NCBI RefSeq assembly: GCF_002007645.1
Contig: NZ_CP019791.1
Coordinates: 620,001 to 684,000, forward strand
Length of the DNA stretch: 64,000 nucleotides
Source: Anaerohalosphaera lusitana
GTDB taxonomy: Bacteria; Planctomycetota; Phycisphaerae; Sedimentisphaerales; Anaerohalosphaeraceae
Reading direction: 5' to 3'
The position numbers and the translations under genes were made by a program. This document shows positions 27,976-36,588 of the stretch, one piece after another; positions within the stretch are counted from its first letter, which is position 1; each line of letters starts with the position of its first letter. The notes under the pieces were generated by a model. That model had not been told where the DNA came from and ran no database searches. It saw nothing but the letters and a program-made list of their open reading frames with translations.

Positions 27976-29364
27976 TTATTCGCTCAGCAGCTCAAAAACA
28001 TAGTCCGCGATGTCAGTGTTGTCGATATAGTGCCCGCGAACCGGGTCGAACCCGTCCGCCCGCATCACGAATTCTCGTCCCGCCCGCCCCTTCACGTAAA
28101 ACGGAACCAGCGAATTCGTATGTCCGCCGCTGTGCCATTCTCCGCCGGGCATTTTCCCCTTGCCGTTGTTTACGATCTCCTTCCATACAGGCCCGTCCTC
28201 GTTCGCACCCGACCCCGGCCCTGTCAGATACCCCGTCTCATGGTCAGCCGTCACGACCAGCATCGTTTCCTGCCAGTTGGAATTCTCCTCGACCCAGTCC
28301 ACGACCGTCTCGACCGCTCGGTTGAACTCGATCTGCTCCTCGATCATCCTCGGCAGATTGTTCCCGTGCCCCGCCCAGTCGACCGCTCCGCCCTCGATCA
28401 TCATACACAGGCCGTCTTCGTCTTCATCCAGCACGTTTATAGCGGCCCTGACCATCGTCGCAAGCGCAGGCACGCCCTTGTTTCGCTCCACTGCGTAAGG
28501 CTCCTCCTGTTCCCTGCCGCCTGCCCGGTTATACTGCAGCGTGCTGCGAACTCGCGGAATCCCCAGCACCCGCTTAGGCGTATCACCCTCGCCGATCTTC
28601 TCAAAACCGTCCCCCGTATCAACAAACGTCCAGCTATCGCGTTTACCGTCGCCGTCCGCATCCGCGCCTTCAACCTCACCGTCCGAAATATCCGCCCACG
28701 CATCCGCACCGCCGACAAATTTAAAATCCTTAGGCTCTTCCACACTCTTTGCGTTTTCGTCATACAGCGGATGCCCGCAGCCCATGATCACCTCCAGCCC
28801 ACTCTCGTATATCATCTCACGCGCGATCTCGGCATAGTTGCCCCGCGCGACATTGTGCGCCGAAAAGCCCGCAGGCGTCGCGTGTGCGAACTGGACACTC
28901 GTGACCACCCCCGTCGCCCGTCCGCTCTTTTCCGCAGCTTCGAGTATGTTGGCAAGATCGAACCTGTCCAGATCAACGCCGATCGCGCCTTTGTAAGTCT
29001 TCGTGCCCGTGCTCATCGCGGTCGCAGCCGCCGCAGAATCCGTACACCGCGCGTATCCGCCGCCCTCGACATAATTAAAATACTTCCACGCCTGCTCAGG
29101 CTCATACGTCTGGCCCGCCGCATACGTGCTCATCGCGATCTTGAACGGAAACTGCTCATACACCTGCCTGCCCTTGTGCCCATACTGATAATAGCTCGCA
29201 GTGTCCACATGATTGAACCCGCACCCGTCCGCGATCATGATAATGATGTTCTTCGGTGAAGCTGCCCGGCCCGCCTCTTCAGCCGGACAGACCCCCGCCG
29301 CAAAAAACACTACCCCGACACACGCAAAAACAACGCTCAGCTTCTTAACCCCGCGTAGGTACAT
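27976..29364 (-). CDS. Secreted alkaline phosphatase (PhoA family)
   Basis: Periplasmic or secreted phosphomonoesterase of 462 residues. Residues 1-30 are a signal peptide. Metal and catalytic residues are visible: Asp46 in IADGCGF, the Ser110 nucleophile in CTDSAAAATAMSTG, MIEGGAVDWAGH, TADHETGYL and HSGGHTNSLVP. The start at 29364 is chosen for its ribosome-binding site (AAAGGATAGG) and because it gives a clean signal peptide; an in-frame ATG at 29478 would add 38 residues. No Pho box was recognised upstream. Confidence 0.92.
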   Translation of the reverse strand: MYLRGVKKLSVVFACVGVVFFAAGVCPAEEAGRAASPKNIIIMIADGCGFNHVDTASYYQYGHKGRQVYEQFPFKIAMSTYAAGQTYEPEQAWKYFNYVEGGGYARCTDSAAAATAMSTGTKTYKGAIGVDLDRFDLANILEAAEKSGRATGVVTSVQFAHATPAGFSAHNVARGNYAEIAREMIYESGLEVIMGCGHPLYDENAKSVEEPKDFKFVGGADAWADISDGEVEGADADGDGKRDSWTFVDTGDGFEKIGEGDTPKRVLGIPRVRSTLQYNRAGGREQEEPYAVERNKGVPALATMVRAAINVLDEDEDGLCMMIEGGAVDWAGHGNNLPRMIEEQIEFNRAVETVVDWVEENSNWQETMLVVTADHETGYLTGPGSGANEDGPVWKEIVNNGKGKMPGGEWHSGGHTNSLVPFYVKGRAGREFVMRADGFDPVRGHYIDNTDIADYVFELLSE

Positions 29365-29533
29365 ACCTATCCTTTCCAAAAACAATGTCTCAATCCCTAA
29401 TCCCACCGCACCAGCCATATTACAATAAAATCCCGCCAATTTCTGCAAATTTTCCGTTAGAACCCAATCTGACCGCAATTAATTCGCCAAATTGAAGATT
29501 TTCTAAATTTATACGAAAGCGAACAGGGCAATA

Positions 29534-30877
29534 TTGACAAAAATCCCTTTCATTACAAGTTCTACCCCTTATAATGACTACGATTACGATGACATAGACA
29601 GGGTATCAGGCGTGACATATCACGACACCACAACCGAGTCTTTCGGCATGGACGACCTGGGCAACCGCGGCACGGTCGGCCTTCGCGACAACACCACGGA
29701 TACGTACGTGGTACAGCCTTACGCGGCCAACGAATACGCCTCCATCGACTCCGTATCCCTCACCTACGACAACGCAGGCAACATGACCGCCGACCATCGC
29801 GGCTTCGAGTACGAGTACGACTACGAAAACCGCCTCGTCAAGGTCACCAACCCCGGCCAAAGCGTCACCGTCGCTGAATTCGACTACGACGCCCTCGGCC
29901 GACGCATCCGCAGGATCAAACACGACATCAGCGAGACCCGGCTGTACTTCTACAATGACAACTGGCAGGTGCTGGAAGAATACGACGATTCCAACGTCAT
30001 GAAAAAGCTCTACGTATACGGCAACTACATCGACGAGGTGCTGGCTGCGGGCGGCACTAGCTCCGTCTACTACCTCCAGGACCATCTCTACAGCCCGGTC
30101 GCACTGCTCGACACCAACGGCAGCACCGTTGAACGCTACGAATACAACGCTTACGGCCAGGCCACCGTCTACACCGACAAGGGCACCGACGGCACATGGC
30201 TAACCGCCGACGACACCACCTCGCCCATCAGCGCACTGGACAACGAATACACATTCACCGGCCGACGCCTAGACTCACTCCACGCCAACCAGCTCCCCCT
30301 GATGCAGTACCGCCACCGCTACTACGACCCGCAAATGGGCAGATTCCTGACACGAGATCCGTTGGGAATAGATCCTGGGGTTATGTCTTTTCCAAATTTG
30401 TTTGCTGTGCGAACGCAGTATATGGGTGGATTGAATCTATACGAATATGTTGGTAGTACTTCGATACTTTATACGGACCCTTATGGATTGTGCAAGGCCG
30501 GAGAAACAAACGTCTGTACTAAAACATGGTTTCTAAATAAAGATTTTAAATTCAGGTATAGAGGACAAATCGACCCATGGGGCTGGTTTCCTAGTATCGG
30601 GTACATAAAGGAGATATTTGTGAGAGCTATTTGGGATGAGAAAACAGTTACACTTTCTGTCCCCTGCGATTCCTGTACCGGAAAGTGGGACTATGCCAAT
30701 TCTGAACGCAAGGAGGATGTCGAATCTAAAAAAGGAACAGAGCATTCATCAAACGATGCTGTTACTTATCCAGTTAAAGGCAGAACGGAAGAGGTGAAAG
30801 CTGCTCTTCGTGAGTATGCCCGGCCAGATTTGCCGACAGAAGATTCAACTGATTGGTCTTGCGTGATTAAACCTTAG
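29534..30877 (+). CDS. Rhs/YD-repeat core fragment with C-terminal tip 1 (5'-truncated)
   Basis: The C-terminal end of an Rhs-type polymorphic protein. YD-repeat core sequence starts abruptly at YDYDDIDRV (near 29575) and continues through YEYDYENRLVKV and the core end RYYDPQMGRFLTRDPLG. A tip of about 170 residues follows, AT-richer than the core, with NLYEYVG and DPYGL and then no recognised domain. Intact Rhs proteins are usually far longer and carry an export or delivery N-terminus, absent here; upstream sequence shows no Rhs coding, so this is a truncated or orphan copy. Only a TTG (29534) with a weak ribosome-binding site could start it. Tips of this class are often toxins; none is identified here. 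Confidence 0.8.
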   Translation: MTKIPFITSSTPYNDYDYDDIDRVSGVTYHDTTTESFGMDDLGNRGTVGLRDNTTDTYVVQPYAANEYASIDSVSLTYDNAGNMTADHRGFEYEYDYENRLVKVTNPGQSVTVAEFDYDALGRRIRRIKHDISETRLYFYNDNWQVLEEYDDSNVMKKLYVYGNYIDEVLAAGGTSSVYYLQDHLYSPVALLDTNGSTVERYEYNAYGQATVYTDKGTDGTWLTADDTTSPISALDNEYTFTGRRLDSLHANQLPLMQYRHRYYDPQMGRFLTRDPLGIDPGVMSFPNLFAVRTQYMGGLNLYEYVGSTSILYTDPYGLCKAGETNVCTKTWFLNKDFKFRYRGQIDPWGWFPSIGYIKEIFVRAIWDEKTVTLSVPCDSCTGKWDYANSERKEDVESKKGTEHSSNDAVTYPVKGRTEEVKAALREYARPDLPTEDSTDWSCVIKP

Positions 30878-30898
30878 TGTTGTTTTTTGGAGTAAGAC

Positions 30899-31759
30899 AT
30901 GAGGCGTTTGCCGCTAATATTAATTCTATGTGTTATTGGCTTTGTGCTGATCTATATTGCCCTCCGAACTGACATCTTTACAAGACACAAGTCAAAGCAG
31001 GCTATCAGCCGTGAAGAATATTTAGCAAGATTAAATAAGCCTGATATCTCTGTAGAGAAACTGATAAACGAGATAGAGTATGCAACAGATGACTGGCAAG
31101 AAAGATATAGAAATCAATTGGATTATTATCTTTCTCGCCGTTACGCTAGATTGATCGCTTTTCTTGTCGAGCAAATGGCCGAAGAAGGGCATTTTAGATT
31201 ACGTTTTGACGAAGAATGGCGGAAGGCTATATACGAGGACCATAAGCCATACAAGATGGAGGATCCATTTGATATCGAACCAATTTGGAGATATACAGGA
31301 AAACGAACTTGCTTTGAAGTGTTAAAGGAGGATTATGGGCCCGGTAATGAGTCCATCCTGCAGGCCGTGCGAGAAGAAATAGCTGATTGTTCTGAAAAGC
31401 AATGTAAGCCTCATTTTATTTACTTTCTCTTGAAGCTTTTCAACGAGAAACTCAAAGCAGATCGTTACGTTTATACAGATGATGACGGCGCAATAATACA
31501 GGTATTTAACAAATACCGTACCTATCGCGCTGAATATGTTTACCAGGATATCCAACGGTTGCTTGAGATTTATAAGCAGTATGAAAAATGGCCTAAAATA
31601 CGTAACGAAGTGTATTTTGCGATTTTATTTGTAACTTTGGATTTTGATTTGAGAGATGAACTTTTGCAAGAAGTCGATGATCATGGGCTAATAAGTGCAT
31701 ATCAAATGCTCGATAGTTACAAAGATCAGATATGGCAAAAAAGCAAGATTATGCAATAA
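30899..31759 (+). CDS. Membrane-anchored protein, candidate partner of Rhs tip 1
   Basis: No family recognised. The 286-residue product has one N-terminal membrane segment (about residues 4-24) followed by a charged, mostly helical soluble part rich in Lys, Glu, Tyr and Arg. It is AT-rich like the preceding tip and unlike the surrounding core. It starts 21 bases after the Rhs tip stop with GGAG upstream, the position where Rhs loci carry an immunity gene. Its end at 31759 lies 10 bases before core homology resumes, so it appears to travel with tip 1. The immunity role is inferred from position only. Confidence 0.65.
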   Translation: MRRLPLILILCVIGFVLIYIALRTDIFTRHKSKQAISREEYLARLNKPDISVEKLINEIEYATDDWQERYRNQLDYYLSRRYARLIAFLVEQMAEEGHFRLRFDEEWRKAIYEDHKPYKMEDPFDIEPIWRYTGKRTCFEVLKEDYGPGNESILQAVREEIADCSEKQCKPHFIYFLLKLFNEKLKADRYVYTDDDGAIIQVFNKYRTYRAEYVYQDIQRLLEIYKQYEKWPKIRNEVYFAILFVTLDFDLRDELLQEVDDHGLISAYQMLDSYKDQIWQKSKIMQ

Positions 31760-32835
31760 TACTTTGCAAATTCGACTACGATGCACTCGGCCGACGCATC
31801 CGCAGGATCAAACACGACATCAGCGAGACGCGGCTGTACTACTACAACGACAACTGGCAGGTGCTTGAGGAGTATGAGTGCGTTTCCCTGCATGGTACGA
31901 CTATGGTGAACAGGTACGTCTATGGCAACTATATCGATGAGGTGCTGCGTAAGGACGATGGCACAGACGCTTACTATTACAGCCAGGATCATCTGTACAG
32001 CCCCGTTGCCCTGCTGGACACCAACGGCACCGTCGTCGAACGTTACGAATACAACGCCTACGGCAAGGCCACCGTCTACACCGACAAGGGCACCGACGGC
32101 ACATGGCTAACCGCCGACGACACCACCTCGACCATCAGCGCACTGGACAACGAATACACCTTCACCGGCCGACGCCTCGACTCACTCCACGCCAACCAGC
32201 TGCCCCTGATGTACTACCGCCACCGCTACTACGACCCACAAATGGGCAGATTCCTGACACGCGATCCATTGGGATACTATTTGGATGGATTAAACCTTTT
32301 CGAGTACACCAAGTCACTACCGTTAAATCGGCTGGATCCATCAGGGCTTTTCTATATGGTCCCCCCACACGTACCTAAACCCTCACCCGAAGAATTGTGC
32401 GATGATTGGATCGAAGATGAATCTGACGATATGAATTGGATCAATGACATACCTCACTGTCCCACAAATTTGCCTTGTGACGGCAGCAATCCGGACTCTG
32501 ACATATGGGAAGATCCAAAAGATGCCGATCAAAAATATCATCCCGGGGCTGACAAGTGTATCAGAGGTAAATATGAAGACATAGAATCAGGACAACAGTG
32601 TTGTTATAGCGAGGATGGCAACCTAATTACAGACGGATTGGGTGCTGGGACCCCTGATCGGATTTCTCCAGTTGGAGGAATCAAGAACATAAAAGGCGTC
32701 AGAGGTCATCTTTGGGAGGATGTAAGGATGTATAAATATTGCAAAAAGCATCTCGGCGACGATTGGGTTGAGGAGAAGTATAATAAGGTTAGACCCCCGT
32801 GCTTAGGTGAGGAACGATGTGATCTTCAAAAATAG
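31732..32835 (+). CDS. Rhs core fragment with C-terminal tip 2 (orphan)
   Basis: Second Rhs fragment. Core homology begins at FDYDALGRRIRR (about 31770) and is nearly identical at DNA level to the first copy through RYYDPQMGRFLTRDPLG (about 32265), then switches to a different, cysteine-rich tip of about 180 residues with QQCCYSEDG, GAGTPDRISP and HLWEDVRMYKYC. The first 13 residues from the ATG at 31732 are not Rhs and overlap the preceding gene; there is no ribosome-binding site. This is the layout of an orphan Rhs cassette: short core, alternative tip, small partner gene. Expression would need recombination into a complete rhs gene or readthrough. Confidence 0.8.
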   Translation: MAKKQDYAIILCKFDYDALGRRIRRIKHDISETRLYYYNDNWQVLEEYECVSLHGTTMVNRYVYGNYIDEVLRKDDGTDAYYYSQDHLYSPVALLDTNGTVVERYEYNAYGKATVYTDKGTDGTWLTADDTTSTISALDNEYTFTGRRLDSLHANQLPLMYYRHRYYDPQMGRFLTRDPLGYYLDGLNLFEYTKSLPLNRLDPSGLFYMVPPHVPKPSPEELCDDWIEDESDDMNWINDIPHCPTNLPCDGSNPDSDIWEDPKDADQKYHPGADKCIRGKYEDIESGQQCCYSEDGNLITDGLGAGTPDRISPVGGIKNIKGVRGHLWEDVRMYKYCKKHLGDDWVEEKYNKVRPPCLGEERCDLQK

Positions 32836-32851
32836 CTAAGGAGCCCACTAT

Positions 32852-33229
32852 ATGTCTAAGGATGTTCGTAAATGTTTCCTTGCATCGCTTGTGATATGGA
32901 ACGTAGCATCTATAGGTGCTTGGTTGTGGATTTGGTCTTTATTTAATATGGCCGATATTTCAAGGCAAGAAAAAAATGAGGTTACGGTTATCTTTGCGCT
33001 TACTGAGGCATGGCTTATTCTTACATTAGTTTATTGCCTCGGCTGGCATACAAAGCTGTTTCGGATATTATCGGATATTACAAATGCTCTCGCTGTATTG
33101 GCCGGAATTTATTACTTATTCATGATCCATCCCGGTATCGTAAACTTACTTGTTCCCGCTATTTATTTGATATCCGCATTATTTTACTTCTGTAGTCAAC
33201 ACTGTCCGGTGAAAAGACAAACAGGATAA
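32852..33229 (+). CDS. Small four-helix membrane protein, candidate partner of Rhs tip 2
   Basis: No family recognised. The 125 residues form about four hydrophobic segments (near 10-32, 46-65, 72-92 and 95-115) with short loops, ending in a basic tail. The ATG has AAGGAG upstream and lies 16 bases after the stop of Rhs tip 2, the usual immunity position. A membrane protein here would fit protection against a membrane- or envelope-acting tip, but this is inference. Confidence 0.65.
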   Translation: MSKDVRKCFLASLVIWNVASIGAWLWIWSLFNMADISRQEKNEVTVIFALTEAWLILTLVYCLGWHTKLFRILSDITNALAVLAGIYYLFMIHPGIVNLLVPAIYLISALFYFCSQHCPVKRQTG

Positions 33230-33264
33230 GGTAAAAGCAGGATGGAGGGGTGAACTAAAAAACT

Positions 33265-33360
33265 ATGAAAGCCAGATACCCCGAGGACGAATATGTTATA
33301 TTCGCCCCGAAACGTGCTCGTCGCAGTGACGGCACAAAAATTTACTCACGTAAATTTTAA
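33265..33360 (+). CDS. Small unrecognised ORF in the Rhs debris zone
   Basis: A 31-codon ORF encoding a basic peptide with VIFAPKRARRSDG. GAGGGG lies 14-20 bases upstream of the ATG, which is poor spacing. It sits between Rhs tip 2's partner gene and a possible transposase remnant. Whether it is expressed is unknown; it may be a relic of a mobile element. Confidence 0.3.
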   Translation: MKARYPEDEYVIFAPKRARRSDGTKIYSRKF

Positions 33361-33372
33361 GGAGTATCTGAC

Positions 33373-33408
33373 ATGGAAACTATTGTAGCAATCGACCTGA
33401 AGAGATGA
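33373..33408 (+). pseudogene. Possible N-terminal remnant of an IS110-type transposase
   Basis: GGAG then ATG opens METIVAIDLKR and stops. IS110-family transposases often begin with a similar strand leading to the first catalytic Asp (V-x-IDL-x-K). Only 11 codons remain, so the assignment is tentative. Confidence 0.3.
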
Positions 33409-33488
33409 AGTAAAAGGGCCGGACACCTTTACAACGTAAACACTTGCTATGAATGGGCTTACAGGTAGCTGCGCGGAAGGAAATGCAA

Positions 33489-33683
33489 GAATACGTCGAT
33501 TCGAACGTCATGAAAATGAAAAATCTTTACGTCTACGGCAACTACATCGACGAGGTGCTGGCTGCGGGCGGAACGAGCTCCGTCTACTTCCTCCAGGATC
33601 ATCTCTACAGCCCGGTTGCGGTGCTCGACACCAACGGCAGCACCGTCGAACGCTGAGAATACAACGTCTAAGGCAAGGCGACC
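33489..33683 (+). pseudogene. Third Rhs core fragment, decayed
   Basis: About 195 bases closely matching the first Rhs core from EEYDDSNV through LDTNGSTVER. Two conserved Tyr codons of the YEYNAYG motif have become stops (TGA at 33654, TAA at 33669). It has no tip. It is the 3'-most and most decayed member of the Rhs array. Confidence 0.8.
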
Positions 33684-33764
33684 TGTCATAATGGCATGAT
33701 CAACTAAAGGCTCTGTGTGCGTAAATGCTTGCTGGGCCTTGTTTTATGCGCGTTGAGGGTCTGC

Positions 33765-33780
33765 TGGCACAGAGTTTGCA
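33765..33780 (+). promoter_or_regulatory. Sigma-54 (-24/-12) promoter upstream of clpB
   Basis: TGGCACAGAGTTTGCA matches the RpoN consensus TGGCAC-N5-TTGCA at every fixed position, with GG and GC exactly 12 bases apart. The expected start is near 33790, giving a leader of about 85 bases to the clpB ATG. rpoN is encoded in this window; its activator is not. No sigma-70-like or CIRCE site was seen at this position. Confidence 0.72.
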
Positions 33781-33801
33781 ATATTGCTAAGAGGTGGTTT
33801 T

Positions 33802-33828
33802 ATGTCAATCCATAAGGCTTCCCGATAA
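33802..33828 (+). other. Eight-codon ORF in the clpB leader
   Basis: ATG TCA ATC CAT AAG GCT TCC CGA TAA, with GAGGTGG five to eleven bases upstream. It would encode MSIHKASR at the very start of a sigma-54 transcript. It could be a leader peptide or chance. Confidence 0.25.
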
Positions 33829-33875
33829 CCAGACAAAGTAAGTTACATTGCAAACTCGACAGAGGTATCATATTT

Positions 33876-36467
33876 ATGAAATTCGACAAATTCACAATGA
33901 AAACGCAGGAAGCCATCGCCAGCTCGCAGCAGCACGCGATGGCCGAGTCCCACACCGTCGTCACGGCCCTGCACCTGCTCAAGACCGTACTCGACGAGGA
34001 AGAAGGGCTCATCATAGACATACTCAAGAAGATCGGCGCCAACCCCGACCGCATCAAGCAGATGGTCGAAAGCGAACTGGCCCGCGTCCCCAAGGGCGCC
34101 CAGAAGGGCCAGATGATCATGCCCGACTCCGCATATCAGCAGGTCATCCTCGACGCGCAGAACCGCGCCGACCGCATGGGCGACGAATATCTCAGCCTCG
34201 AACATCTGTTCATGAGCCTGGCCGACATCCCCAGCGACGCAAAAGAAATTCTCAGCGTCAACTCCATCACCGCCGACAAGATCGAAGAAGCATCTAAGGA
34301 CCTCCGCGGCGGCGAAAAGGTCACCGACGCCAACGCCGAATCCAAATACAAGGTGCTCGAAAAGTACGGCATCGACCTGCTCGAACTCGCACGCAAAGGC
34401 AAGCTCGACCCGGTCATCGGTCGCGACCAGGAGATCCGCCGCTGCATGCAGGTGCTCAACCGCCGTACGAAAAACAACCCCGTGCTCATCGGCGAACCCG
34501 GCGTCGGTAAGACCGCCATCGTCGAGGGCCTCGCCCAGCGGATCGTCGAAGGCGACGTCCCCTCGGGCCTGAAGGAAAAACGCATCATCGCGCTGGACAT
34601 GGGTTCGATGGTCGCAGGCACGAAATTTCGCGGTGAATTCGAGGAACGCTTCAAGGGCGTCCTCAAGGAAGTCACCCAGAGCGAAGGCAAGATCATCCTC
34701 TTCATCGACGAGCTGCACACCGTCGTCGGCGCCGGCAAAACCGAAGGCAGCGTAGACGCGGGCAACCTGCTCAAGCCCTCCCTTGCACGCGGCGAACTCC
34801 GCTGCATCGGCGCGACCACGATCGACGAATACCGCAAGTACATCGAAACCGATGCGGCCCTCGAACGCCGCTTCCAGCCGGTCAAGATCGACCCGCCGAC
34901 CATCGAAGAAACCATCGCGATACTCCGCGGCCTCAAGGACAAATACGACACCCACCACGGCGTACGCATCACCGACAGCGCTCTCGTCTCCGCCGCCATG
35001 CTCTCGGACCGCTACATCTCCGACCGCTGGCTGCCCGACAAGGCAATCGACCTGATCGACGAGGCCGCATCGAAATTGCGCATCGAAAATGATTCGCTGC
35101 CCGCCGAGCTCGACAGCATCCGCAGACGCGAGATGCAGCTCGAGATCGAACGCGAAGCGCTAAAAAAAGAAAAAGACGAAGCATCCGCCACCCAGCTCGG
35201 GAAGGTCGAACAGCAGCTCGCCGAACTGCAGCAGCGCGACAACGAACTTACCGCGAAATGGGAAACCGAAAAGGAAGGCATCGACGGCATAAAACGCGTC
35301 AAGGAAGAGATCGCCGACGCCCACACCGAGCTCGAAGATGCCCAGCGCCGCGGTGATCTAGAAACCGCCGCCCGCCTCAAATACGGCACCATCTCCGAGC
35401 TCGAAAAGAAGCTGCACGGCATGGAAGAGGAACTCGCGAAAAAAGACGGCACCGAAATGATCCACAACGAAGTGACCAACGATCAAGTCGCGCAGGTCGT
35501 CGCAAAATGGACCGGCATACCTGTCGCAAAACTGATGACCGGCGAGCGCGAACGACTCATGCAGATGGAAAAACAGTTGGCGAAGCGAGTCGTCGGCCAG
35601 CAGGAAGCAGTGCACGCAGTATCCAACGCTGTCCGCCGTAACCGCGCAGGCCTCGGCGACAAGAACCGCCCCATCGGTACGTTCCTGTTCCTCGGTCCCA
35701 CCGGTGTCGGTAAGACCGAGCTCAGCAAGGCGCTTGCCGAATTCCTGTTCAACGACCCCAACGCAATGGTCCGCATCGACATGAGCGAATTCATGGAATC
35801 GCACTCGGTCGCCCGGCTGATCGGTGCACCTCCCGGCTACGTCGGTTTCGAGCAAGGCGGCAAACTCACCGAAGCCGTCCGCCGGCAACCTTACTGCGTC
35901 GTTCTGCTCGACGAGATCGAAAAGGCCCATACGGACGTGTTCAACGTTCTGCTGCAGGTCTTCGACGACGGCCGACTGACCGACGGTAAGGGTCGAACGG
36001 TCGACTTCAAGAACACGATCATTATCATGACCAGCAACTTTGCCGGCGATCAGATCATGCAGATGACCGAAGAAGAAGGCGCGGACTGGGAGATCGAGGC
36101 CCACGTCAAGGACGCCCTCAAGCAGGCGTTCCGGCCCGAGTTCCTCAACCGTATCGACGAGACGATCGTCTTCCACATGCTCACGCAGGAGGACCTCATG
36201 CGTGTCGTAGACATCCAACTTCGCTATCTCACCGAACGGCTCAAGGATCGCAACATCGAGCTCGAATTCACCGACGCAGCCAAACAGCTCGTCATGGACG
36301 AGGGCTACGACCCCGCCTACGGCGCACGTCCGCTAAAGCGTGCGATCCAGAACCGCATCGAGAACCGGCTCGCCGCCGAGATCCTCGCAGGCAAGTTCAA
36401 CGACGGCGACAGGATCAAGGTCGACGCCGAAAACTACTCACTGCAGTTGACCAAGCTCAACGAGTGA
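33876..36467 (+). CDS. clpB: ATP-dependent chaperone ClpB
   Basis: Hexameric AAA+ disaggregase that works with DnaK to rescue aggregated proteins. The 863-residue product has the N-terminal Clp repeat domain (1-145), first nucleotide-binding domain with Walker A GEPGVGKT at 206-213 and FIDELHT, the coiled-coil M domain (about 405-535), and the second domain with GPTGVGKT near 610 and GAPPGYVG. There is no ClpP-binding loop, as expected for ClpB. GAGG lies 9-12 bases before the ATG. The gene has its own terminator and a sigma-54 promoter rather than an obvious heat-shock element. Confidence 0.97.
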   Translation: MKFDKFTMKTQEAIASSQQHAMAESHTVVTALHLLKTVLDEEEGLIIDILKKIGANPDRIKQMVESELARVPKGAQKGQMIMPDSAYQQVILDAQNRADRMGDEYLSLEHLFMSLADIPSDAKEILSVNSITADKIEEASKDLRGGEKVTDANAESKYKVLEKYGIDLLELARKGKLDPVIGRDQEIRRCMQVLNRRTKNNPVLIGEPGVGKTAIVEGLAQRIVEGDVPSGLKEKRIIALDMGSMVAGTKFRGEFEERFKGVLKEVTQSEGKIILFIDELHTVVGAGKTEGSVDAGNLLKPSLARGELRCIGATTIDEYRKYIETDAALERRFQPVKIDPPTIEETIAILRGLKDKYDTHHGVRITDSALVSAAMLSDRYISDRWLPDKAIDLIDEAASKLRIENDSLPAELDSIRRREMQLEIEREALKKEKDEASATQLGKVEQQLAELQQRDNELTAKWETEKEGIDGIKRVKEEIADAHTELEDAQRRGDLETAARLKYGTISELEKKLHGMEEELAKKDGTEMIHNEVTNDQVAQVVAKWTGIPVAKLMTGERERLMQMEKQLAKRVVGQQEAVHAVSNAVRRNRAGLGDKNRPIGTFLFLGPTGVGKTELSKALAEFLFNDPNAMVRIDMSEFMESHSVARLIGAPPGYVGFEQGGKLTEAVRRQPYCVVLLDEIEKAHTDVFNVLLQVFDDGRLTDGKGRTVDFKNTIIIMTSNFAGDQIMQMTEEEGADWEIEAHVKDALKQAFRPEFLNRIDETIVFHMLTQEDLMRVVDIQLRYLTERLKDRNIELEFTDAAKQLVMDEGYDPAYGARPLKRAIQNRIENRLAAEILAGKFNDGDRIKVDAENYSLQLTKLNE

Positions 36468-36504
36468 TCAAAATCAAATACAGTTCCTTTCCTCCGTTTC
36501 GATG

Positions 36505-36535
36505 GGCGTGGCAGATGCAACTGTCACGCCTTTTT
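36505..36535 (+). terminator. Intrinsic terminator of clpB
   Basis: GGCGTGGCAG and CTGTCACGCC form a stem around ATGCAA and are followed by five T, 37 bases past the clpB stop. Confidence 0.85.
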
Positions 36536-36552
36536 GATCCGATCAGCGCATG

Positions 36553-36578
36553 GAAAAGGCCGACAACCGCCGGCCTTT
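36553..36578 (-). terminator. Intrinsic terminator of the ETF/ETF-QO operon
   Basis: AAAGGCCG and CGGCCTTT pair; on the minus strand the stem is followed by TTTTCC, just beyond the stop of the quinone oxidoreductase gene. Confidence 0.65.
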
Positions 36579-36588
36579 ATCGTGATCA

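Noticed and set aside
29570-29575. TATAAT at the start of the first Rhs fragment, with TTGACA at 29534
   Set aside because: The two boxes are 30 bases apart and the TATAAT falls within Rhs coding sequence (Tyr-Asn-Asp), so it is not a supported promoter.
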